Assembly: GCA_036660615.1 (NCBI GenBank)
Contig: JAVXAG010000028.1
Span: 1 to 17,816, forward strand
Reading direction: 5' to 3'
Source: JAVXAG01 sp036660615
GTDB lineage: Bacteria > Bacillota > Clostridia > Peptostreptococcales > Anaerovoracaceae
DNA: 17,816 bases
This document shows positions 6,347-13,678 of the stretch, piece by piece. The position numbers and the translations under genes are program-made. Position 1 is the first letter of the stretch. Each line of letters starts with the position of its first letter. A model generated the notes under the pieces. That model did not search any database. It saw nothing but the letters and a program-made list of their open reading frames with translations, and had not been told where the DNA came from.

Positions 6347-7408
6347 ATGGTAAACCTGAGGGACTTAAAGCTACCGGATATGGAAACCCTATTTGTTGAA
6401 ATGGGGGAATCCAAGTTCAGGGCAATGCAAGTTTTCGGATGGATTTACAAAGGAAAGACTGACTTTGGGGAGATGAAAAATCTCCCTGAAGCTTTTAGAC
6501 AGAAGCTAAATGAGTGCTGTCGTATTGGTACAGTAACACCTTTGGAAATACAAATATCTCAAAAAGATGGAACAAGAAAATATCTTTTTGAGCTTGAGGA
6601 CGGAAATTCAATTGAAAGTGTATTTATGAAATATAAATATGGAAATTCTATCTGTATTTCATCTCAAGCGGGATGTAGAATGGGCTGCAAATTTTGTGCA
6701 TCGGCTATTGGTGGGTTAATGAGAAATTTAACTTCTGGTGAGATGATGTCACAGATTATGGCGGTTGAGAAAGATACTGGTGAAAGGGTAAGCCATATTG
6801 TGGTTATGGGAACTGGTGAACCTTTTGACAATTATGAAAATCTGTCGGATTTCATCACCATTGTTAACGACAAAAATGGCTTGAATATAGGCATGAGAAA
6901 CATTACTGTTTCTACTTGTGGTCTTGTACCTGTTATTGAATCTTTTGGAAAAGATTTTTCTCAAGTCAATCTAGCGATTTCCCTTCATGGTAGTAACAAC
7001 GTAGTTAGGGAGTCAATGATGCCAATTAATAAGAGTTACCCTCTTGAGGAATTAATCCCTGCTTGCAGAAAATATACTAAAGCCACTAGTCGAAGGATTA
7101 CTTTTGAGTATACTTTGGTGAAAGGGAAAAATGATTCAAGGGAAAACGCTTTGGAGCTATGTAGTTTGTTGCGAGGCCTATTGTGTCATGTCAATCTGAT
7201 ACCACTAAACAAGGTCACTGAGACGGGTTTGGACACTGTTGGTAGACAGACAGCACTGTCGTTTCAAAAGGTCTTAGAGGGCAAAGGCATCACTACAACC
7301 ATACGGCGTGAACTGGGCTCAGATATTGACGCAGCTTGCGGACAACTGCGACTTGGAAAGAAATCCGATGTTATTGACAAATTGTTATTGAATGATTCTG
7401 ACTTTTAG
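6347..7408 (+). CDS. rlmN: Dual-specificity 23S rRNA/tRNA C2-adenosine methyltransferase RlmN
   Basis: This radical SAM enzyme methylates C2 of A2503 in 23S rRNA and, in the family, A37 of certain tRNAs. The 353-residue length is typical. The iron-sulfur motif is CRMGCKFC (Cys 110, 114, 117). The two further cysteines needed by RlmN chemistry are present: Cys103 in SICISSQAGC, seven residues before the cluster, and Cys331 in DIDAACGQLR near the C-terminus. A GTGEPFDNYENL segment (SAM-binding glycine motif) is also visible. Cfr is an alternative, but the context and the DAACGQLR ending favour RlmN. The ATG lies one base after the ileS stop with only a weak GAAAGAG ribosome binding site inside ileS, so translation is probably coupled. 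It therefore probably shares the isoleucine T-box control of ileS. Confidence 0.95.
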   Translation: MVNLRDLKLPDMETLFVEMGESKFRAMQVFGWIYKGKTDFGEMKNLPEAFRQKLNECCRIGTVTPLEIQISQKDGTRKYLFELEDGNSIESVFMKYKYGNSICISSQAGCRMGCKFCASAIGGLMRNLTSGEMMSQIMAVEKDTGERVSHIVVMGTGEPFDNYENLSDFITIVNDKNGLNIGMRNITVSTCGLVPVIESFGKDFSQVNLAISLHGSNNVVRESMMPINKSYPLEELIPACRKYTKATSRRITFEYTLVKGKNDSRENALELCSLLRGLLCHVNLIPLNKVTETGLDTVGRQTALSFQKVLEGKGITTTIRRELGSDIDAACGQLRLGKKSDVIDKLLLNDSDF

Positions 7409-7416
7409 TATATAAT
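7388..7416 (+). promoter_or_regulatory. Promoter inside the end of rlmN for the P-loop gene
   Basis: TTGAAT (7388-7393) and a perfect TATAAT (7411-7416) are 17 bases apart. The -35 box lies within the last codons of rlmN and the -10 box just after its stop. The start point near 7423 gives a leader of about 29 bases. No terminator separates rlmN from this promoter, so some read-through from ileS-rlmN is likely as well. Confidence 0.65.
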
Positions 7417-7451
7417 ATCACTAATAAAAATAAATTTAGGAGGGCAACATT

Positions 7452-7874
7452 ATGGTTAAGTTATTAATAGGACATAAAGGAAGCGGCAAGACTAAACAAA
7501 TGATTGATTTAGCTAACAGCCAAGCAGAGAGTAATAATGGAAGTGTTATTTTCATTAATAAGAATTCTAGGTTGATGTATGATTTAAAATATAGAATTAG
7601 AGTAGTGTGTATGGAAGATTTTGAGCACGTAACAAACAGTGATGAGTATATCGGTTTCTTATATGGCATCATCAGTTCAGATCATGACATTGAAACTGTT
7701 TTCATAGATAGTATTTTGAAACACACAGATTTTTCACTAGGAGATCTTCCTGAATTCTTAGAAAGATTATTAGTAATCTCAAAAGATTTTGGTATGGATT
7801 TTGTAGTAAGTCTAAGTGCAGAAAAGGAAGAGATGATAGGCGTTAATTTCGAGCTATTCGAAATCTTGAACTAG
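7452..7874 (+). CDS. Small P-loop ATPase of unknown function
   Basis: The 140-residue protein is essentially a minimal nucleotide-binding domain. A Walker A motif GHKGSGKT (7-14) follows the first beta-strand, and a hydrophobic strand ending in Asp, TVFIDS (82-87), is the likely Walker B. No signature of ABC, AAA+, RecA or kinase families is obvious, and there is no DNA-binding or membrane segment. Small proteins of this form are, from memory, common and uncharacterised in Clostridia and are sometimes labelled PilT-like. I see no pilus gene here to support that label. The start is set by TAGGAGGGC 6-13 bases upstream of the ATG. It has its own promoter and is followed by a terminator-like hairpin, so it is probably mostly monocistronic. 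Confidence 0.8.
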   Translation: MVKLLIGHKGSGKTKQMIDLANSQAESNNGSVIFINKNSRLMYDLKYRIRVVCMEDFEHVTNSDEYIGFLYGIISSDHDIETVFIDSILKHTDFSLGDLPEFLERLLVISKDFGMDFVVSLSAEKEEMIGVNFELFEILN

Positions 7875-7929
7875 CATTAGCTTTCTAAATAAATTAAAAA
7901 CTTTAGATAAACAAAAAGAGTACATAATT

Positions 7930-7986
7930 AAGGGGCGGTCAAATCAGCGATTTATATAAAATTGTTGGTGGAGGGCGCCCTTTTTT
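7930..7986 (+). terminator. Terminator-like hairpin with large loop after the P-loop gene
   Basis: AAGGGGCG (7930-7937) pairs with CGCCCTT (7976-7982) if one G is bulged, and the T run 7981-7986 follows directly. The 38-base interval contains a further small hairpin AAATC-AGC-GATTT (7941-7953). It most simply ends the P-loop transcript. Its T run lies only about 30 bases before the NUDIX start codon, and no convincing promoter follows it, so it may instead be an attenuator for the NUDIX gene. Confidence 0.6.
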
Positions 7987-8016
7987 ATTTGACATTGAAG
8001 ATGAAGGAGACCAAAT

Positions 8017-8634
8017 ATGAATATTGATGACATTGAAAAAGTATACAGTAGTCATAAGCCTAAACCAATAGGGGCTTATAAGTTTTTTTCTGTGTTAGTG
8101 CCTTTTGTTGAGAAAGAAGGAAAACTTAATTTACTTTATGAGGTAAGAGCCAAGAATATGAAATCACAGCCTGGGGAAATTTGTTTTCCGGGAGGACATA
8201 TTGAGGGCGGTGAAACACCGGAGCATTGTGCAAAGAGGGAAACTTGCGAGGAATTGGGTATAGAAACAGAAAAAATCAGCATTGTAGGTCAGGGAGATAC
8301 ATTATATGGGTATGCTAATTTTACATTGTTTACATTTATTGGAATAATAAATTACCAAGATTATTTGAATTGCAAAATACAGAAGGATGAAGTTGATGAA
8401 GTTTTTTTGGTGCCAATTGAGGAACTTTTAAAGATAAAACCAGAAAAGTATAACGGTCAAATTGAGGCCAATATCGACAAAGATTTTCCTTATGAATCTG
8501 TTGGGATTTCTACTGATTATCCATGGAGAGAAAGTAATTGGCCAATTCCAATATACGAAATAGACAATAGGGTGATTTGGGGAATGACAGCCAGAATTAC
8601 CGAGAATGTTGTAAACACTATTGTTGAAGCATAA
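8017..8634 (+). CDS. NUDIX hydrolase, probable CoA pyrophosphatase
   Basis: The 205-residue product has a perfect NUDIX box, G-x5-E-x7-REUxEExGU, at residues 60-82 (GGHIEGGETP then REtcEELGI), which binds the divalent metal and cleaves nucleoside diphosphate linkages. Immediately before it, LLYEVRAKNMKSQPGEICFPGG (39-60) has the layout of the CoA-hydrolase signature (LLTxRSxxLxxHxGQxxFPGG), with QPGEICFPGG as the variant common in Clostridia. The likely reaction is CoA to 3',5'-ADP and 4'-phosphopantetheine, in the cytosol. Other dinucleotide substrates cannot be excluded. Start ATG follows AAGGAGA (8004-8010) at 6-base spacing. It lies between a terminator-like hairpin and the nup promoter, on its own. 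Confidence 0.85.
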   Translation: MNIDDIEKVYSSHKPKPIGAYKFFSVLVPFVEKEGKLNLLYEVRAKNMKSQPGEICFPGGHIEGGETPEHCAKRETCEELGIETEKISIVGQGDTLYGYANFTLFTFIGIINYQDYLNCKIQKDEVDEVFLVPIEELLKIKPEKYNGQIEANIDKDFPYESVGISTDYPWRESNWPIPIYEIDNRVIWGMTARITENVVNTIVEA

Positions 8635-8669
8635 TGACAGAATTTTGAAAAAAAGAACGAAAAAAAGAC

Positions 8670-8698
8670 TTTCAAAAAGCAGTACAATGCATTATAAT
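8670..8698 (+). promoter_or_regulatory. Probable promoter of the nup operon
   Basis: A perfect TATAAT (8693-8698) lies 17 bases after a poor -35 match TTTCAA (8670-8675). The -35 overlaps the right arm of an inverted repeat TTTTGAAA (8643-8650) / TTTCAAAA (8670-8677). A weak -35 overlapping a symmetric element would suit a regulated promoter, but no known purine-responsive site or riboswitch is recognisable here. A strong AGGAGG (8728-8733) precedes the lipoprotein start. Confidence 0.45.
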
Positions 8699-8742
8699 TG
8701 TTTATATGATATTTCACTAATATTATTAGGAGGAGAAGACAA

Positions 8743-9810
8743 ATGAAAAAATTATTAACCGTTTTACTAGCGATGAGCATGGTATTTTGCATCTTTGCTT
8801 GTGGTGAAAAAGAGCCTAGTACTTATGAAATTGGTATGGTAACTGATATCGGTACTATCGATGACGAATCTTTCAACCAAGGAACTTGGGAAGGCGTAAA
8901 AGCTTATGGCGACGCTGAAAACATTACTTATAAGTATTATCAACCAACTGCTGATACCAACGATGCTAGAATGGAACAAATCGACTTAGCAGTTAAGAAT
9001 GGTGCTAAGGTAGTTGTAACACCAGGATTCTTATTCGAAAACGTTATTTTCCAAGCACAGGAGAAGTATCCAGACGTAACATTCCTATTCATTGATGGAG
9101 CACCAATGAATGATGATGATCCAGCAAAAGAAGTAGTTGGCACTAACACAGTAGCTATTACATTTGCTGAGCAAGAAGCTGGATATTATGCAGGTTATGC
9201 TGCCGTAAAAGATGGATATAAAAAATTAGGATTCATGGGCGGATATTCAGTACCAGCAGTAGTTCGTTATGGATACGGATTTGTTGAAGGTGCTAATGCA
9301 GCAGCTAATGAAATGGGACTAAAAGACGTAGAAATTAAATATAACTATACAAATAGTTTTGAACCATCACCAGATATCAATGCAAAAGCAGCTGGATGGT
9401 ATGAAGGCGGAACAGAAGTTATATTCTCATGCGGTGGAGGAATCTTCGCATCAATATCAGCAGCAGCTGAAACAGCTGGAGCTAAAGTAATTGGTGTTGA
9501 CGTTGACCAAAGTGGAAAGTCAGAGACAGTAATCACTTCAGCAATGAAGAATTTAGGTGGTGCAGTTGAAGAAATTTTGACATCATACTATGGCGGAACA
9601 TTTGAAGGTGGAAAACACTTAGTTCTTGGTTCAGCTGAAGATGCAGTTGGAATCCCAATGGATACTTCAGTATTCACAAAGTTTACAAAAGCAGATTACG
9701 ACAAAGTATATGCTGACGTAAAAGCTGGAAAAATTAAGATTTCAACAGATGCAGATGCAAAAACTGTAAAAGGTTTGGATGTATCAATCAAAGTTAAATT
9801 GGTTGAATAA
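8743..9810 (+). CDS. nupN: BMP-family nucleoside-binding lipoprotein of an ABC importer
   Basis: This 355-residue protein is the substrate-binding subunit, tethered to the outer face of the membrane, that delivers nucleosides to the permease encoded downstream. The N-terminus is a lipoprotein signal: MKK, a hydrophobic stretch, then IFAC with the acylated cysteine at residue 20. The mature protein opens with IGMVTDIGTIDDESFNQGTWEG (about 30-51), the hallmark start of the BMP/PnrA family, and continues with GFLFENVI and the GGGIFASISAAAETAG segment typical of this fold. Gene order and lengths (355, 507, 379, 319 residues) parallel B. subtilis NupN-O-P-Q, a guanosine importer. The exact nucleoside is inferred. 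A strong AGGAGG sits 9 bases before the ATG. An intrinsic terminator follows the gene, so this subunit is probably made in excess over the rest. Confidence 0.92.
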   Translation: MKKLLTVLLAMSMVFCIFACGEKEPSTYEIGMVTDIGTIDDESFNQGTWEGVKAYGDAENITYKYYQPTADTNDARMEQIDLAVKNGAKVVVTPGFLFENVIFQAQEKYPDVTFLFIDGAPMNDDDPAKEVVGTNTVAITFAEQEAGYYAGYAAVKDGYKKLGFMGGYSVPAVVRYGYGFVEGANAAANEMGLKDVEIKYNYTNSFEPSPDINAKAAGWYEGGTEVIFSCGGGIFASISAAAETAGAKVIGVDVDQSGKSETVITSAMKNLGGAVEEILTSYYGGTFEGGKHLVLGSAEDAVGIPMDTSVFTKFTKADYDKVYADVKAGKIKISTDADAKTVKGLDVSIKVKLVE

Positions 9811-9840
9811 TTTAGTTAAATAATCAAATAATATATTTTT

Positions 9841-9871
9841 AAAGAGATGGGCGAATAACCCATCTTTTTTT
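9841..9871 (+). terminator. Intergenic terminator between binding protein and transporter genes
   Basis: AGATGGG (9845-9851) and CCCATCT (9859-9865) form a perfect 7-base stem with a 7-base loop. It is extended by A-T pairs below and followed by a run of seven Ts (9865-9871). It lies in the 127-base gap between nupN and nupO. Read-through here would set a high ratio of binding protein to transporter. Two overlapping TATAAT boxes (9889-9894, 9896-9901) follow, but neither has a good -35. Confidence 0.88.
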
Positions 9872-9937
9872 ATGGTTTTTTTCTGAACTATAATGTATAA
9901 TAACTATTGAGTGCATTAATTCGAAGAGGAGATAACC

Positions 9938-11461
9938 ATGGATTATATAATAGAAATGTTAAACATTACTAAAGAGTTTCCTGGGATAGTAGCCAATGAT
10001 GACATTACCTTGCAATTAAGAAAAGGTGAAATTCATGCATTGCTTGGTGAAAATGGTGCAGGAAAGTCAACTCTTATGAGTGTTCTGTTTGGTATGTATC
10101 AACCAGAAAAGGGAATTATAAAGAAAGATGGCAAAGAAGTTATGATTAATAATCCTAACGATGCCAATGCTTTGGGTATTGGAATGGTCCATCAGCATTT
10201 TAAATTGGTACACAATTTTTCAGTTTTACAAAACATTATTTTGGGAGTGGAAACTACAAAACATGGAATACTTGAAATGTCAAAGGCAAGAGAAAGAGTC
10301 ATTGGTTTATCAAACAAATATGGTTTGAAAGTAGATCCAGATGCTATTATTGAAGATATTACCGTAGGAATGCAACAACGTGTGGAAATCCTGAAAATGC
10401 TGTATAGAGAAAATGAAATTTTGATTTTTGATGAACCTACTGCAGTTTTGACTCCACAAGAGATTGAAGAATTAATGAAAATAATGAGAAATCTTGTAGC
10501 AGAAGGAAAATCAATTTTATTCATTACACATAAATTAAACGAGATAAAAGAAGTTGCAGATAGATGTTCAGTCCTTAGAAAAGGTAAGTACATTGGGACG
10601 GTTAACGTAGATGAAACCTCTAAGGAAACAATGTCAGAGATGATGGTTGGAAGGGCAATAAACTTTACTGTTGACAAAGAGCCTGCAAAACCAGGTGAAA
10701 TAGCTTTTGAGGTAAAGAACTTGTCTGTTTTGACTAAAGGTCATACAAAAAAAGCAGTTAAGAATGTTTCTTTCAATGTTAGAAAAGGTGAGATTGTTTG
10801 CATTGCAGGTATTGATGGCAATGGTCAGTCTGAACTGGTATATGGAATTACCGGACTTGGAAATGTTTCTGAAGGGCAAATATTCCTTGACGGCAAAGAT
10901 ATTACTCACTATTCTATCAGAAAAAGAAATATTGCAGGAATGGCACATATTCCAGAAGATAGACAAAAGGATGGTTTGATATTAGATTATAATTTGGCAG
11001 AGAATTTGATTATGAAAAAATATTTTGAGCCACAATATCAGAATCATGGGTTTATAAAATTTGGTGAAGTAAATAAATACAGTGAAAAGCTGATTGAACA
11101 ATATGACGTTAGAAGTGGACAGGGTGTAAAAACTTCTGCAAGAAGTATGTCTGGTGGAAATCAACAGAAGGCTATAATAGCTAGGGAAATAGACATTGAT
11201 CCAGAAATATTAATCGCTGTACAGCCGACTAGAGGACTTGACGTGGGAGCTATTGAATATATCCACAAGCAATTGATTGACCAAAGAGATAGAGGAAGAG
11301 CTGTTTTGCTTGTATCATTGGAGCTGGATGAGGTTATGAATCTTAGCGATAGAATCCTTGTAATATATGAAGGCGAAATCGTTGCGAACCTTGATCCTAA
11401 AGAAGTTACAATGCAAGAGTTGGGCTTGTATATGTCTGGCTCAAAGAGAGGTGAGGCGTAA
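9938..11461 (+). CDS. nupO: Double ABC ATPase subunit of the nucleoside importer
   Basis: The 507-residue cytoplasmic subunit holds two ABC cassettes and powers import. Cassette 1 has Walker A GENGAGKST (37-45), Q-loop region HQHFKL (85-90), a degenerate signature TVGMQQRVEI (142-151), Walker B LIFDEPTA (162-169) and H-loop ITHK (196-199). Cassette 2 has GIDGNGQSEL (291-300) with no Walker A lysine, a full MSGGNQQ signature (404-410), AVQPTRGLD (428-436) lacking the Walker B Asp-Glu pair, and Ser460 where the H-loop histidine would be. This asymmetry, one catalytic and one degenerate site, is usual in this family and not a sign of decay. A GAGGAGA ribosome binding site precedes the ATG. One base separates its stop from the next start. 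Confidence 0.95.
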   Translation: MDYIIEMLNITKEFPGIVANDDITLQLRKGEIHALLGENGAGKSTLMSVLFGMYQPEKGIIKKDGKEVMINNPNDANALGIGMVHQHFKLVHNFSVLQNIILGVETTKHGILEMSKARERVIGLSNKYGLKVDPDAIIEDITVGMQQRVEILKMLYRENEILIFDEPTAVLTPQEIEELMKIMRNLVAEGKSILFITHKLNEIKEVADRCSVLRKGKYIGTVNVDETSKETMSEMMVGRAINFTVDKEPAKPGEIAFEVKNLSVLTKGHTKKAVKNVSFNVRKGEIVCIAGIDGNGQSELVYGITGLGNVSEGQIFLDGKDITHYSIRKRNIAGMAHIPEDRQKDGLILDYNLAENLIMKKYFEPQYQNHGFIKFGEVNKYSEKLIEQYDVRSGQGVKTSARSMSGGNQQKAIIAREIDIDPEILIAVQPTRGLDVGAIEYIHKQLIDQRDRGRAVLLVSLELDEVMNLSDRILVIYEGEIVANLDPKEVTMQELGLYMSGSKRGEA

Positions 11462-11462
11462 A

Positions 11463-12602
11463 ATGAAAGATAGAATGAAACGTTTGGTTTATAGTGATGG
11501 TTTCAACAACGCGGCCTCATCGATATTCGCAATATTGATTGGATTAATATTTGGATTTATTATTTTAATAATCAGTAATCCAGCTAATGCAGTAGAGGGG
11601 CTAGGCACAATTTTGCTAGGTGGCTTTACAGGAGGCGGCAGAGGAGTCGGACAAGTTTTATACATGGCGACACCGCTTTTGATGACTGGTTTATCCGTAG
11701 GATTTGCATTTAAGACGGGACTTTTTAATATAGGTGCGCCAGGCCAATTTATTATGGGTGCAGTTTCGGCAATTTATGTTGGTGTTCATTGGACGTTTTT
11801 GCCAGGGCCACTGCATTGGATTGTAGCGTTAATTTGTGCTGCGATTATGGGTGCAATTTGGGGATTAGTACCTGGATTACTAAAAGCATACTGCAATGTC
11901 CATGAAGTAATTGCAACTATTATGATGAATTATATCGGAATGTATATGAGTAATTATATAGTAAAAACAACAGTGTTTAATGGCAAAAAAAGTATTTCAA
12001 TGGATGTAGCACAATCGGCGGAGTTACCTAGGGCAGGATTGGATAATATTTTTTATTCTATGACTGGTACTTTTAAAGAAACATCAACAGTAAACTGTGG
12101 AATATTAATAGCCATAGGTTTTGCAATAATTATGTTCTTTGTGATAAATAAGACAACGTTCGGATATGAATTAAAAGCTTGTGGTAATAATCCCGATGCA
12201 AGTAAATATGCAGGAATTAATGACAAGAAAAACACTGTAATTTCAATGTTAATAGCTGGTGGCTTAGCAGGTCTTGGAGGCGGACTTTTATTCCTTTCAG
12301 GTCCAAGTGGAAGACACATGGGAATTGTTGAAGTATTGGCAGCAGAAGGATTTAATGGTATTCCAGTTGCATTGCTTGGTTTGTCCAACCCGATTGCGAC
12401 AATCTTTACGGCTTTCTTTGTTGCGTATCTTACTCAAGGAGGAAGTTATCTCCAGTCTCTAAACTATATGCCAGAAGTAATCAATATTATTATCGCTTGT
12501 ATAATATATTTTAGTGCGTTTTCATTGCTTTTGAGAAAAGTAATTCCTAATATAGCCAAGAAACTAAATCAAATTAAAGCGGCTAAAGGAGGTGAACAAT
12601 AA
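11463..12602 (+). CDS. nupP: ABC nucleoside importer permease, first subunit
   Basis: The 379-residue product is an integral membrane permease of the BPD_transp_2 (branched-chain amino acid/sugar/nucleoside) type, with many hydrophobic helices from about residue 18 onward. Family marks are FKTGLFNIGAPGQFIMGA (about 82-99), VHEVIATIMMNYI, and the cytoplasmic coupling stretch GYELKACGNNPDASKYAGI, followed by a glycine-rich SMLIAGGLAGLGGG helix. A longer in-frame reading exists upstream inside nupO. I choose the ATG at 11463 because AGAGAGGTGAGG lies directly before it and it follows the nupO stop by one base. Its last base is shared with the start of nupQ (TAATG), indicating coupled translation. 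Confidence 0.93.
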   Translation: MKDRMKRLVYSDGFNNAASSIFAILIGLIFGFIILIISNPANAVEGLGTILLGGFTGGGRGVGQVLYMATPLLMTGLSVGFAFKTGLFNIGAPGQFIMGAVSAIYVGVHWTFLPGPLHWIVALICAAIMGAIWGLVPGLLKAYCNVHEVIATIMMNYIGMYMSNYIVKTTVFNGKKSISMDVAQSAELPRAGLDNIFYSMTGTFKETSTVNCGILIAIGFAIIMFFVINKTTFGYELKACGNNPDASKYAGINDKKNTVISMLIAGGLAGLGGGLLFLSGPSGRHMGIVEVLAAEGFNGIPVALLGLSNPIATIFTAFFVAYLTQGGSYLQSLNYMPEVINIIIACIIYFSAFSLLLRKVIPNIAKKLNQIKAAKGGEQ

Positions 12603-13561
12603 TGAGTGTATTTTTTATGGTTGTTCAACAGACTATGTTCTTTTCCATACCACTTTTGATTGTTGCACTTGGTGGAATGTTTACTGAAAGAGGCGGTGTA
12701 ACAAATATCGCACTTGATGGCACTATGATTATGGGTGCATTTACTGGAGTTTTGTTTATAAATAATTTCCAAGATCAAATCAGTGGACAGGGACTATTAC
12801 TCATGGCGCTTGTAGTTGCGGCATTGACTGGTACTGTGTTCTCACTGTTGCTAGCGTACTCAGCTGTCAACATGAAAGCTGACCAAATTATTGGTGGTAC
12901 TGCCCTAAATATGTTTGCACCTGCCTTTGCAGTGTATGCAGCTAGGTTGATACAAGATACTGGTGTACAGCAGATTCAATTTGAAAACTCATTTAGAATT
13001 GCTAAAGTTCCAGTGCTGGGAGATATACCGCTTCTAGGCAAAATGTTTTTTAACAACTGTTATATTACAACATTGATTGGAATTGTAATTCTTGCTATTT
13101 CGGTAGTAGTATTATATAAGACAAGATTCGGATTGCGACTAAGGTCATGCGGTGAGCATCCTCATGCTGCGGATTCAGTTGGAATCAATGTTTACAAAAT
13201 GAGATATGCAGGGGTTATGATTTCGGGTGCATTAGGTGGTATTGGTGGATTGGTGTTTATTATTCCAACGTCAACAAACTTTAATGCAACTGTAGCAGGA
13301 TATGGATTCCTTGCTCTTGCAGTAATGATATTTGGACAATGGAAACCTATGAGAATTTTTGTTGCGGCATTGTTCTTCGGACTCATGAAAACGGTGGCAG
13401 CAGTTTATTCGGTAATTCCTCTATTAGACGGGTTACCAATTACAAGTGATTTCTATAAAATGATACCTTTTATTGCAACGCTTATCGTTTTAGCATTTAG
13501 TTCGAAAAAATCACAGGCACCACTTGCGGTTGCCAAACCTTACGATAAAGGAAGTAGATAA
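12602..13561 (+). CDS. nupQ: ABC nucleoside importer permease, second subunit
   Basis: The 319-residue product is the partner permease. It is rich in transmembrane helices and shows the family pattern ERGGVTNIALDGTMIMGAF (about 29-47), KADQIIGGTALNMFAPA and the coupling-loop sequence GLRLRSCGEHPHAADSVGI with the following GALGGIGG helix. The length equals that of B. subtilis NupQ as I recall it. With nupP it should form the membrane channel energised by nupO. The ATG overlaps the last base of nupP and is preceded by GGAGGTGAAC. The stop is followed after 11 bases by a strong terminator, closing the operon. Confidence 0.93.
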   Translation: MSVFFMVVQQTMFFSIPLLIVALGGMFTERGGVTNIALDGTMIMGAFTGVLFINNFQDQISGQGLLLMALVVAALTGTVFSLLLAYSAVNMKADQIIGGTALNMFAPAFAVYAARLIQDTGVQQIQFENSFRIAKVPVLGDIPLLGKMFFNNCYITTLIGIVILAISVVVLYKTRFGLRLRSCGEHPHAADSVGINVYKMRYAGVMISGALGGIGGLVFIIPTSTNFNATVAGYGFLALAVMIFGQWKPMRIFVAALFFGLMKTVAAVYSVIPLLDGLPITSDFYKMIPFIATLIVLAFSSKKSQAPLAVAKPYDKGSR

Positions 13562-13572
13562 TACAAATTATT

Positions 13573-13596
13573 GGCGGGCCACTGGTCCGCCTTTTT
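13573..13596 (+). terminator. Terminator of the nup operon
   Basis: GGCGGGCC (13573-13580) and GGTCCGCC (13584-13591) form an 8-base GC-rich stem with one G-T pair and a 3-base loop, followed directly by TTTTT (13592-13596). It starts 11 bases after the nupQ stop. Confidence 0.9.
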
Positions 13597-13678
13597 AAGA
13601 AGGTACAATGCACATCAAAGCTTTGAATATGCTGAAAGTACCATAAATGGCGATAAAAACGCCACAAAGGGAGAATTT

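Noticed and set aside
7374..7379. Perfect TTGACA near the end of rlmN as the -35 for the P-loop gene
   Set aside because: It is 31 bases from the TATAAT at 7411, far too distant. TTGAAT at 7388 has the right 17-base spacing.
9889..9901. Two TATAAT boxes before nupO as a promoter
   Set aside because: No acceptable -35 lies 16-18 bases upstream of either box, so it is not listed as a feature.
10808..11280. Second ABC cassette of nupO looks inactivated (no Walker A lysine, Walker B Asp-Glu changed)
   Set aside because: A degenerate second site is normal for this importer family, so it is not evidence of a broken gene.
11367..11462. In-frame extension of nupP back into nupO
   Set aside because: The added residues come from overlapping coding sequence and lack a ribosome binding site. 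ATG 11463 follows AGAGAGGTGAGG.
13571..13678. Upstream TTG in frame with ygiQ that would add 36 residues
   Set aside because: It overlaps the nup operon terminator, has no ribosome binding site, and the added residues do not resemble the family's N-terminus. ATG 13679 has AAAGGGAG before it.
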